Assembly: GCA_024277595.1 (NCBI GenBank)
Contig: JAJRUV010000132.1
Coordinates: 1-40,311 of the forward strand
Source of the DNA: Gammaproteobacteria bacterium
GTDB lineage: Bacteria > Pseudomonadota > Gammaproteobacteria > Thiohalospirales > Thiohalospiraceae
Direction of reading: 5' to 3'
DNA: 40,311 bases
A program made the position numbers and the translations under genes. The notes under the pieces were generated by a model. It was not told the origin of the DNA and searched no databases. It saw only the letters and a list, made by a program, of their open reading frames with translations. Within the stretch, counting starts at the first letter, position 1. Every line of letters begins with the position of its first letter. Shown piece after piece: positions 17,419 through 25,582 of the stretch.

Positions 17419-17580
17419 TATACCCAAACCACTTGGATATGCAGTTTTTTGAGCCCGTCTGAAACCGCAATGCTGCGTTGCAGTTCTTGAAAAGGGCGAG
17501 CCATTTTCTGCGAACTGCAACGCAGCATTGCGGTTTCAGCCAGACTCAAAAATCCCGCACTTCCAAGTAGTTTTGGTATA
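17419..17580. repeat. Complete 162-bp palindromic repeat (MITE-like)
   Basis: Two inverted arms of about 65 bases surround a 25-base centre. The inner 27 bases of each arm (17460-17486 and 17512-17538) are perfectly complementary, and the outer parts match at roughly four bases in five. The ends read tataccc... and ...ttggtata. Half copies occur at 12-60 and 34090-34179. No coding frame is inside, so this is a non-autonomous or structural repeat. The remaining DNA to 17881 shows no gene I can support. Confidence 0.8.
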
Positions 17581-17881
17581 CACTTGCCGCGAGTCCTTCT
17601 GCTTGCTTGAGTAGTCGAACCAGAAGACGAACACTATCCCGCAATAGGGGGCTGTCACTCGGTTCATGGATTGGAGTCAGTCACTGTGACTGTCAATACG
17701 CAGCATCTTACCCCTCTCCACACTCAATTGATGATACTGCTCTAGAATTGCACAGCGGAGAACGGATTCTACCGATAGTCCTTTTCTCCCTCTGAAATAA
17801 TCAGGCTATCATTTCTTACCCGACACTAAATAAAAGTTCCGAATACCAGATCAACTGAAGAACTTCGGCACCGATTTGGAA

Positions 17882-20800
17882 TCAGTTTGTTGACGAGCTG
17901 TCCGTAACCTCGTGGATATGCCGGCAGGCGGTGAACAGCAGGAGAGCGCGCACCGGTTTTCCCGGCCGGAGTTGCTGGATGCCGGTTGCATAGAGCTGCA
18001 TCTGCTGCCGGTAGGCCGCCGCCAGTTGTGTCGCTGTTTCCGGGGTTGCGTTGCGATGGCTTTTGTAGTCGATCAGGGTGATCTTCTTGTTCCCGACCAG
18101 CAGGCGGTCGATCACCCCATGGATGGTTTTTCCGTTTAGTTCGTAGACCAGTGCTACCTCGTTGTAAACAGCGGCGTAACGTTTGTCGTCAAACAGGAAC
18201 TGGAAATGCGGTTCCTGGATCACCGCTACTGTTTCCCGGTGGCACTCTGCCAGCAATGCGGCATTGCTGCTGATAGCCAGTTCGGCTGCGATCTGCAGCA
18301 GCAGGTCTTTCTTCTGAACAGAAGGTTTGCGGGTCAGCAGTTCCAGCATGCGGTGAATAATAATCCCGCGCAGACGTCCATCGGGGTCGCCTCCAGTTAC
18401 CTGATGATTGCCCTGATGACTGGGGGCGATCTCGAGACTGTCAGGGCCGATCTGCAGTGGCTGGTGCAGCCGGGGATCCGGTTTCTCCATGTCAGGGAGA
18501 GGGTCTGTCTCCCTGGGTTGTCCGGTCTCCGGCAGGGTGCCTGTTTCGCATAACACGGCTCCTCCAGCCGGGGGTTCCTGTTTGTCGGCAAACTGATCCC
18601 GGATATGGCCATACCAACCAAGATCATCGCCTCTGGCCGGAGCAGATGCCGAAATGTATAGCAGTTGTCTGGCCCGGGTAACAGCAACATACAGCAGATT
18701 GGCATCTTCCCGCTGTTGCGCTTTGGTTTGCTGTCTGAGCAGGGAGAGTGTCAGCGGATCACTTTCCTGCTTCCTGCCTGCGAGCAGGAAGTGGCTTGGC
18801 CGATCCTGATCAGCTGGCCAGTTGATCAGGGTGCTCCAGCTGTTGTTCTGCTTGCTGCGGCTGGCGCTGTCGATCAGAAACACCACTGGTGCCTCCAGCC
18901 CCTTGGCGGCATGGATGGTCATCAGGTGCACCCGGGGTTCGCTGCTGCCGGTGGGAGCTTCGTCCGGCGCATCCTGTTTCAGTTCGCGCAGATCCTGCAG
19001 CCGGGTGATGAAGTGTATCAGGCTGGGGTAACGGCCGCTGTCGACCTCCAGTGCCAGTTGCAGAAATCGGTTCAGGTTGGCACGCACCCGTGGACGCAGA
19101 TGGGCGGGAAAAGCGGCCTCATATCGGGCAGGCACATTGCCCTCACTGTAGACCCGCTGTAAAAGATCGTGAACCGGCAGGTGGCCTGCCAGCGCATGCC
19201 ACGCCGAAAGCCAGCGGCGGGCGCGGGCCAACGGGCTGCCGCCGGGGCTGGATAGTGCCATCAGTCGTTCCCACCAGTTTCCCTGATCTTCGCTCGCCAG
19301 CGTGATGAGTTCCTCATCCGAGCATGCGAACAGGGGTGAGCGCAGTACAACAGCCAGCGAGAGGTTGTTGTACGGCGTGACCAGGGTCTCCAGCAGTGCT
19401 TCCATGTCGTTGATCTCCTGGCTTTCCAGCAGGGTGCCGCGGTTGGCGCCCAGATAGGGGATTCCCGCTTCACGCAGGGCGATTTCAATGTCAGGAAGGT
19501 GGGTGCGCCGGGCGATCAGAATCAGGATGTCGCCGTAGTTCACTGGCCGTGCCTGTCCGCCACCATCGATGACAACGGGCCTTTCCATCAGCGAGCGGAT
19601 GGTGGCGGCAATCTGCTCTCCCTCCCGGTAGTAGCGCTGGTCGGCAGGGATAATACGGGGTTGCTGCAGGGGATTGCGCAGCTCCTGAATTTCCGGCTCC
19701 GGGCCGAGTTCATCGGGCTTGATCAGGGGAAGCAGCTCCACCCGTCCCCACAACTGCTGATGGTGGGTGTCATGGGGGTGAAAATGAGGCAGCCGCCGGT
19801 TCAGTTCACTGTTGCCAAAAAGCTGGTTGACGAACTGCATAATTGCCGGCGCCGAGCGCCAGGATTTGTCCATCGGATAGCTGTGAGCATTCAGGTGGTC
19901 GGCCAGCCAGCGGTGGGCGGTATCGAAAAGTTGTGGCTCGGCACGGCGAAAGCGGTAGATGGACTGCTTGCTGTCGCCCACCAGAAACACGCTGCGTGGC
20001 CGTTCCGGCTCTCCGGCAGCCATCTCCTCCAGCAGCGGCAGAATCAGGCGCCACTGGGTGGGGTTGGTGTCCTGAAACTCATCGATGAGCAGGTGGTCGA
20101 TGCGCTGATCCAGTTTGTACTGTACCCAGTGAGCGTTGCCGGCAGCGCTGAGAAGCTTGTAGCTTTTCCACTCCAGATCGGCAAAGTCCAGCAGTCGCTG
20201 CTCCTCCTTGATGCGCTGATAGTGTTTTATCAGCCGGTGGCCAGCCAGAAACCAGGCACTGGAAAGGCACAGGGTCTGTTGTGCGGCGAGTTGCTGAAGT
20301 GTTTCGAGAATGGCCCTGCTTAATTCATCATGCAACTGGAGGAATTGCTCCTGTCCCTGGTCACCCATCGCCTTGGCCTGAGCATTTGTCGGTGGACGTT
20401 TTCTCGGCTCGTTTCCCCGGGTCAGGAATGCCCGTTGAAGTTCTGGGAATAGCGGTTCAATATCTTCAGCCGCCAAGATATGAAACAGCGATTTCGCCTG
20501 ATTGAGATTTGTTTTGGTTTTGTGCCGGGCAAGAAGGTGCGCAAATTCCAGTAGTTTTCCTCTGCGTGAGCGGGAAAAAAAACTGCTGACCGGATTTTCA
20601 TCCGTACTGATACCGAGTTGTGACTGCAGTTCATCACGGGCATGGCTTACGGGGTCGTTTTGGTTGTCAGTAAACGCCCACCAGTCGCTGCGATGCTGAA
20701 GGAAGTCCATCAGGGCGGTCTGCGTGTTGAACAAACTGGCACAGTGGCTGAACAAGGTCTCCAGTGCCCCGGCCAGCGCAGCATCAGGGTGGATGGTGGC

Positions 20801-21265
20801 TTCGCTGAACAGGGCATCCCACGCCTCCCGTTGCAGGGCAGCGCTGCTCTCCAGCAGTTCAAAACCGGGAGATACCCCGGCTTCCAGCGGAAAACAGCGC
20901 AGAATCTCCTGACAGAAGGCGTGAAAAGTGCTGGTACGCAGCGTCTGAGGGGTAGAGAGCAGTTGTTCATAGAGTGTGCGGGCCTGCTCCTGACTCTCCC
21001 TGGTAGGTGTTACCCCCTGTTGCTTCAACAGCCTGACCAGCTGTTCATCATCCGCAGCCGCCATCTCATACAAACGTTGCGCCAGACGGGTCTGCATTTC
21101 TGCGGCAGCCTTACGGGTAAAGGTAATAGCCAGGATCCCCCCCGGTCGGGCACCCTCCATCAGCAGGCGGACCAGGCGGGTTACCAGCAGCCAGGTTTTT
21201 CCGCTGCCGGCGGAAGCCATTACCGTGGCGTTATTGGCTGGAGTGGCAGGGGCAAGATGTGTCAT
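17882..21265 (-). CDS. AddA-like UvrD-family helicase/nuclease
   Basis: A 1127-residue protein with superfamily 1A helicase motifs: Walker A ASAGSGKT at residues 17-24, LAITFTRKAAAEM (motif Ia), LLIDEFQDTNPTQW (motif II), VGDSKQSIYRFRRA (motif III) and LMTIHAAKGLEAPVVFL (motif V). The C-terminal about 150 residues form a PD-(D/E)XK nuclease domain, with GVIDRLL and ITLIDYKSH supplying Asp, Asp and Lys. With the AddB-like gene upstream on the same strand it should make a two-subunit helicase-nuclease for double-strand-break repair in place of RecBCD. The two genes are separated by 444 bp that contain an RNA gene on the opposite strand, which is unusual because addB-addA pairs normally abut. 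Confidence 0.88.
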   Translation of the reverse strand: MTHLAPATPANNATVMASAGSGKTWLLVTRLVRLLMEGARPGGILAITFTRKAAAEMQTRLAQRLYEMAAADDEQLVRLLKQQGVTPTRESQEQARTLYEQLLSTPQTLRTSTFHAFCQEILRCFPLEAGVSPGFELLESSAALQREAWDALFSEATIHPDAALAGALETLFSHCASLFNTQTALMDFLQHRSDWWAFTDNQNDPVSHARDELQSQLGISTDENPVSSFFSRSRRGKLLEFAHLLARHKTKTNLNQAKSLFHILAAEDIEPLFPELQRAFLTRGNEPRKRPPTNAQAKAMGDQGQEQFLQLHDELSRAILETLQQLAAQQTLCLSSAWFLAGHRLIKHYQRIKEEQRLLDFADLEWKSYKLLSAAGNAHWVQYKLDQRIDHLLIDEFQDTNPTQWRLILPLLEEMAAGEPERPRSVFLVGDSKQSIYRFRRAEPQLFDTAHRWLADHLNAHSYPMDKSWRSAPAIMQFVNQLFGNSELNRRLPHFHPHDTHHQQLWGRVELLPLIKPDELGPEPEIQELRNPLQQPRIIPADQRYYREGEQIAATIRSLMERPVVIDGGGQARPVNYGDILILIARRTHLPDIEIALREAGIPYLGANRGTLLESQEINDMEALLETLVTPYNNLSLAVVLRSPLFACSDEELITLASEDQGNWWERLMALSSPGGSPLARARRWLSAWHALAGHLPVHDLLQRVYSEGNVPARYEAAFPAHLRPRVRANLNRFLQLALEVDSGRYPSLIHFITRLQDLRELKQDAPDEAPTGSSEPRVHLMTIHAAKGLEAPVVFLIDSASRSKQNNSWSTLINWPADQDRPSHFLLAGRKQESDPLTLSLLRQQTKAQQREDANLLYVAVTRARQLLYISASAPARGDDLGWYGHIRDQFADKQEPPAGGAVLCETGTLPETGQPRETDPLPDMEKPDPRLHQPLQIGPDSLEIAPSHQGNHQVTGGDPDGRLRGIIIHRMLELLTRKPSVQKKDLLLQIAAELAISSNAALLAECHRETVAVIQEPHFQFLFDDKRYAAVYNEVALVYELNGKTIHGVIDRLLVGNKKITLIDYKSHRNATPETATQLAAAYRQQMQLYATGIQQLRPGKPVRALLLFTACRHIHEVTDSSSTN

Positions 21266-21431
21266 GGCGGGTAATGATCCTGGGAGTCGCTGTTGACCGT
21301 TCTTGCGTTATGCTAACTTTTTGATAGGCAAGCTGTTGATTTTTTTCCCGCTTATCCACCTGCTGGGTGAATTATGCTTCTGCAGTTTCCAAGATGATAA
21401 CAAATTTCATAAATTCATCTTTTGGTTACAA

Positions 21432-21460
21432 TTGTTGTATTTGTACACAAAAATTATATG
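21432..21460 (+). promoter_or_regulatory. Candidate sigma-70 promoter for the Csr-type RNA
   Basis: TTGTTG (21432-21437), a 17-bp spacer and TATATG (21455-21460) form a reasonable promoter, predicting a start near 21467. No clear GacA/UvrY box (TGTAAG-N6-CTTACA) was seen upstream. Confidence 0.4.
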
Positions 21461-21466
21461 ATTGCT

Positions 21467-21736
21467 CGTTGTCAGCAACCCCGGTTGTTGTTACCATTTT
21501 CCGGCCTGGAAATAGTCCTGGTAATACAATAATAAGAAACAAGTTCAGGATTGAACGTTCCAGGGCGTCCAGGGACAGAGTATCTGCTTGGGATGTCGAC
21601 AGAACGTTCGTGCCGAATGGATTTTCGGTTTGGGAACAGCTAAATGGATAGCGCAGGATGATGGGTCGCAAGGAGTGCGGTGCTGGCTGGATTGCCGGAT
21701 ACGGAAGCTTCATGGCGGCGTTGTGCCGCCTTTTTT
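21467..21736 (+). ncRNA. CsrB/RsmZ-like CsrA-sequestering small RNA
   Basis: A gene-free, plus-strand stretch of about 270 bases ends in a strong intrinsic terminator. It holds a series of small hairpins whose loops show GGA, the CsrA/RsmA binding signature: GTTC-AGGATT-GAAC (21543-21556), CCGAA-TGGATT-TTCGG (21613-21628), GCTA-AATGGA-TAGC (21639-21652), CGCA-AGGAG-TGCG (21667-21679) and CTGGC-TGGATT-GCCGG (21683-21698). More GGA or GGG triplets lie at 21573, 21591, 21632 and 21657. A 5' stem pairs ttacca with tggtaa around 21490-21515. Such RNAs bind several CsrA dimers and relieve repression of motility, biofilm and carbon-use genes. The 5' end is uncertain. It runs opposite to both flanking genes. 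Confidence 0.72.
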
Positions 21737-24685
21737 AACTCCGCCTTGATATTCTGTCCAGGCCTGCCGCCGACAGACCCCGGCCAGTGAGCAGCGACCG
21801 CAGCTCTGTTCATCTCCCCATGCGGGTAAACTGTTGCCGTTTTGAATAGCGACCAGTACGTTTTTCAGGCGCTCACCGATACCGCTGGTAATTCTCTGGA
21901 ACTCTTCTCCCGCCAGCGCAGATCGTGACTTGACACCACTGTTGTTCAACTGCAGGTATTCACTGCGGTTTATCACACCACCCGCCAACAGGGCATAGAA
22001 GGGCAGCTGTATTGATTCACCGCTGAGGATCTCTTCCCGGCTGGCGACCTGGCCGCTTTTGTAGTCCACAATGGCCAGACCCTCGTTGTTCCGATCGATG
22101 CGGTCGATACGTCCCCGCAGGTTGGTCAACGGGGTAAAATTCTCCACTTCATGCACGGATTCCGCTATTTTGAGCTGATAGTCGGTGGCGCGCCGGAATT
22201 GCCAGCTGATGTAGTCAGGAATCAGCCTCTTCCACTGCTGCAGCCAGCCCCGGTGCATGAAATTATCTTCCAGATCAGTGGCGAATACCTGTTCGGAGAT
22301 CTGCTCCAGTAATAGCGTGGCTTCGCCACGACGGGATTCAGCGAACGGGGCACGCCAGGGGCCGGGCAGACCGGGCAGATTGCTGTGAAAGGCCTCCAGG
22401 CAGCGGTGTATCCGTTCGCCATAGTCTGACTTGGCCAGTGCCTCGCGTATCGCCTCGGGTGCTGCAAGCCTCAGGCAACGGGCAGCAAAGAACTGGTAGG
22501 GGCAATTCATCAGCTGCTGATAACTGCTGGCGGAAATTGAGTGTGGCAACAGACCCGGTGGCACGGATGGAGCGGGTGCCTGTTGTGGCGGGGGCAGGAT
22601 TGTGGTGTCGGAGCGGAACACCACTGCCAGGGGGTTGTGTATCAATGACGGGAGTTCGGGATCATTGAGCTGCCGGGAGTAGGCAAGGTGGTGAAAAGCC
22701 CGCAGATTTTCCAGCCAGGGACCGGGAATGATCTCCTCCCCATCCTGTTCCCGCCGCAGCGTGAGCAGTACCCGGGGTGCTGCCTGCAGGAGCCGGCGGA
22801 ACAGATAGAAACGTTCGGCAAGATTTTTCCGGGTGGCAGTCAGGTCCAATTCGATCCGTACAGCATCATTGAAGAAAGGAGAGGGGGTTCCTGTCCCTGG
22901 CAGGTACTCCTGCTCGACGGCGGCAATGATCAGTGCATCAAAATGACTCAATGCGCTTTGCGCCAGATTGATGAGCTGGACGCGGCTCCCCGGGATGGAT
23001 GGACAGAAGTTGAAGCGTTCCAGAGTGTTGCCGAGCCAGGAGCGAAACTCCTGCCAGCTCATTTTCAGTTGACTGTTTGCTGCTGCATCGGCCAGCTGTT
23101 CAATCTGCTGAATGATGCAACTGCCGGCATCATCATCGAGCAGTGCCTGCTCCATACCCACTCTCTCCATGCTGAGCTGCAGTGCCTTAATGAACTGATG
23201 GGGACTGTGTTTTCCCCGCAGGCAGCTGGACAGGGGAGCCGCCGCCTCCTCCAACTGGTTCAACAGGTGCCTGATCTCTCTGGTGGTCTGTGCTGTCCAA
23301 GTGGGGAGCAATGTCTTCTGATTTTCGAGATATTGCCGGTAACGTACTATTCCGCGGGATATATTTCCATTTCGAATGATGTCGTTCTCGAGGCGATAGG
23401 TAGTGGCTCTCAACTGTTTTCGATCCTGGCCGGCGAATATGAAAGGTGACTTCAGAAGATCGAGCAAGGGCTGTTGATCAAACTCTTCCTCAACGGATTG
23501 CAGCCAGCGCTCCAGACTTGCTGCGGCGCTGGTGGTGGAGAGCGCCCAGCCGGCGCTGTCCGCGATGGAGACACCACCCTGTTCCAGCAGGGCTCGAACC
23601 TGGCGGGCCAGACGGCGGTTTTCAGTAACAATGCCAATAGATCGATGACCTTCAAGCAGCCAGCGCCTTACCTGAATATCAATGGCCCTGGCTTCTTCGT
23701 CCGAGTTGCTGGCCTCAAACAGGGATATTTGTCCGGCAATCGGGCTTTGCGGCAAGCTGGCTGAAAACATCCGGGCGCGCTCCCGCAGCGGTGAGCCTTG
23801 CTGTGTATAGACCGCGTCGAAAAATAATTCAACTGAAGTTTTTGCTTTGTGCGCAGCTGTTTCCGGAACCTGTTCAAGCTGACGGAACAGGCTGAAGGGA
23901 ATGGCGTCCGGGTGATAACTGTCACTGTCGATACCAGTAGCATTGCTCCCCTGAATAACCACGCAGGCTCGTTGGCTCTCCAGCAGCCGCTTCAGCCAGC
24001 TAAGTTCCGCCTTGGAAAAACGGTAAAATCCGGCCAGAAAAAGCTGTGTGCCGGCCGTTGGTCGGGCAGAGCAGGCGGCCAGCTTCAGCAGATGTGCTGT
24101 ACTGGTTTCAATCACCCCCTCCCGTTGAAGCTGCTGATGCCAGGCATGCCAAAGTATATGAATCAGCGAGGCCTCTCTGCTCAATGCGTCGGGCACCAGC
24201 GAGCCGGTGTTGTAGGCGGTGGAAAGGAGTTGGACGAATTCAGCATAATCGGCAGGCAGCTGGGCCTGGTGTAACGTCAGTTCATCAAATAATTCAACAA
24301 GATTGTGCGCAAAGGCCCACGGTGAGCCCTTTCCGTAAAGATCGGGGTGTTCCATCAGTATTTCAGTTAACATCAATTCGCGTTGCCGGGGGCTAAGCGG
24401 GGGTTGTGACGGGTTGTTGCCAAGTTGGTTCAGCCAACCGGGTAAAGTATTTATTTGTGGACCGAGTAGCGCTGAAACCTCATGTCTTGCGGCAGACTCA
24501 AGCAGTAATCGGCGTAACCGGGGGGCGGTTTGCAGATCGGGCAGCAGGACAATAACTTGAGACAAGTCGGGTAGTGAAACGGTATTATGGTCGATGATCA
24601 AGTCAGCCAGTGAGGCGAGCGTATCTTCACTATAATTGACGGGAAAGACGGGAGGTATGCGGGGGAGGGGCGGATGAATATTCAC
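21710..24685 (-). CDS. AddB-like PD-(D/E)XK nuclease (probable DNA repair protein)
   Basis: A 991-residue protein of the type annotated as probable DNA repair protein in beta- and gammaproteobacteria. The first about 700 residues are a degenerate helicase-like scaffold without a good Walker A. The C-terminal nuclease has GRIDRIDRNNEGLAIVDYKSG, giving the Asp, Asp-x-Lys active residues. A cysteine in QLMNCPYQFF together with CGRCSLAGVC (C-x2-C-x5-C) near the end would bind the [4Fe-4S] staple known in AddB nucleases. It partners the AddA-like protein encoded downstream. The last codons KKGGTTPP are encoded by the reverse complement of the small RNA terminator, so the tail is probably not conserved. 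Confidence 0.85.
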   Translation of the reverse strand: MNIHPPLPRIPPVFPVNYSEDTLASLADLIIDHNTVSLPDLSQVIVLLPDLQTAPRLRRLLLESAARHEVSALLGPQINTLPGWLNQLGNNPSQPPLSPRQRELMLTEILMEHPDLYGKGSPWAFAHNLVELFDELTLHQAQLPADYAEFVQLLSTAYNTGSLVPDALSREASLIHILWHAWHQQLQREGVIETSTAHLLKLAACSARPTAGTQLFLAGFYRFSKAELSWLKRLLESQRACVVIQGSNATGIDSDSYHPDAIPFSLFRQLEQVPETAAHKAKTSVELFFDAVYTQQGSPLRERARMFSASLPQSPIAGQISLFEASNSDEEARAIDIQVRRWLLEGHRSIGIVTENRRLARQVRALLEQGGVSIADSAGWALSTTSAAASLERWLQSVEEEFDQQPLLDLLKSPFIFAGQDRKQLRATTYRLENDIIRNGNISRGIVRYRQYLENQKTLLPTWTAQTTREIRHLLNQLEEAAAPLSSCLRGKHSPHQFIKALQLSMERVGMEQALLDDDAGSCIIQQIEQLADAAANSQLKMSWQEFRSWLGNTLERFNFCPSIPGSRVQLINLAQSALSHFDALIIAAVEQEYLPGTGTPSPFFNDAVRIELDLTATRKNLAERFYLFRRLLQAAPRVLLTLRREQDGEEIIPGPWLENLRAFHHLAYSRQLNDPELPSLIHNPLAVVFRSDTTILPPPQQAPAPSVPPGLLPHSISASSYQQLMNCPYQFFAARCLRLAAPEAIREALAKSDYGERIHRCLEAFHSNLPGLPGPWRAPFAESRRGEATLLLEQISEQVFATDLEDNFMHRGWLQQWKRLIPDYISWQFRRATDYQLKIAESVHEVENFTPLTNLRGRIDRIDRNNEGLAIVDYKSGQVASREEILSGESIQLPFYALLAGGVINRSEYLQLNNSGVKSRSALAGEEFQRITSGIGERLKNVLVAIQNGNSLPAWGDEQSCGRCSLAGVCRRQAWTEYQGGVKKGGTTPP
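21714..21736 (+). terminator. Intrinsic terminator of the Csr-type RNA
   Basis: GGCGGC-GTTGT-GCCGCC is a perfect 6-bp G/C stem with a 5-base loop, followed by six T. It terminates plus-strand transcription. On the other strand the same bases encode the last residues (GGTTPP) and stop of the AddB-like protein. Confidence 0.85.
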
Positions 24686-24830
24686 TCGTATCGTTTCTGT
24701 TCAGAATTCGATTAATTGATAAATTAGAATATTCTATTTATTGTCCGGGCCGAAAAAATGGCTTGCAATATCATTTCATAAAGCTAAGCTTAAAAATACA
24801 GTTTTATCGGGGAACAACGGAGATAGTCCA

Positions 24831-25544
24831 TTGCATAACGTAAAGTCAGAGATAGTTGGCGGCGCAGGGGGCAACGAATTTGGTGATTATACTCCCCCGG
24901 GAAACGCTCGAATCAAGGTTATCCATGTTTTTACCAATGAATATGTGGATGCCCTGCAGTTTGGTTATCTCGATGAGAATGGAGAGATAGCCCTGCTTCC
25001 TAAAGTTGGTGGTGATGGTGGTTTTGCCTACCAGTTTGTTCTGGATGAAGATGAATATCTTACCGGTGTCTGCGGGCGCTATGGCTGGTATATTGACCAG
25101 CTCTGTTTTCACACCAGTAAACGGACATCCGAAACCTTTGGTGGCAAGGGGGGGATCACCAAATTCAGTGTCAAGGCCCCCAAAAATCATGAAGTAACCG
25201 GGCTGTTTGGCCGCCAGGAGTGGTATCTGGATGCCATTGGCATCATCTCGCGCAGGTTGACTCCGGACGAGCTCAAATGCAGTTCCAGTCCGCATGATCT
25301 TCAAAAAATAGAGGGGATCGGTCCCAAAATTGCCGGGCTTTTTGTGGAGCATGGCATCCTGGATCTGGAGGATTTATCCACGACATCGGTTGAGCAGTTA
25401 AAACTGATTCTTCATGAAGCGGGTAGTCATTTTGCAATGGCTGATCCATCGACCTGGCCGCAACAGGCGGCGCTGGGCGCCAAGGAGGAGTGGGATAAAC
25501 TGACAGCTCTGCAGGATGAGTTAAACAAAGGGCGCCGCGTTTAG
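24831..25544 (+). CDS. Jacalin-like lectin domain fused to a helix-hairpin-helix domain
   Basis: The protein opens with a jacalin/beta-prism lectin unit of about 145 residues (EIVGGAGGNEF, then VGGDGG, LTGVCGRYGWYIDQLCF, FGGKGG, VTGLFGRQEWYLDAIGI), where the GxxGxxxD-like turns would bind sugar. A C-terminal helix-hairpin-helix domain follows (LQKIEGIGPKIAGLFVEHGI), then DPSTWPQQAALGAKEEWD, as in extensions of some ribosomal or DNA-binding proteins. There is no signal peptide. I use TTG 24831 because GGAG lies 8 bases upstream and the lectin fold begins there; the frame is open back to another TTG at 24741 without a ribosome site. It is divergent from the AddB-like gene. Role unknown: possibly sugar or glycan binding with a nucleic-acid-binding tail. 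Confidence 0.75.
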   Translation: MHNVKSEIVGGAGGNEFGDYTPPGNARIKVIHVFTNEYVDALQFGYLDENGEIALLPKVGGDGGFAYQFVLDEDEYLTGVCGRYGWYIDQLCFHTSKRTSETFGGKGGITKFSVKAPKNHEVTGLFGRQEWYLDAIGIISRRLTPDELKCSSSPHDLQKIEGIGPKIAGLFVEHGILDLEDLSTTSVEQLKLILHEAGSHFAMADPSTWPQQAALGAKEEWDKLTALQDELNKGRRV

Positions 25545-25582
25545 ATTTTTCTATAAAAAACAGATTATTGCGATGCTTCTTT

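Noticed and set aside
17607-17795. Plus-strand 62-codon open frame after the palindrome
   Set aside because: No ribosome site, no similarity I recognise, low-quality composition.
21367-21651. Plus-strand 94-codon open frame between addB and addA
   Set aside because: Its residues do not look like a protein, and the region is better explained by a structured RNA with GGA-loop hairpins.
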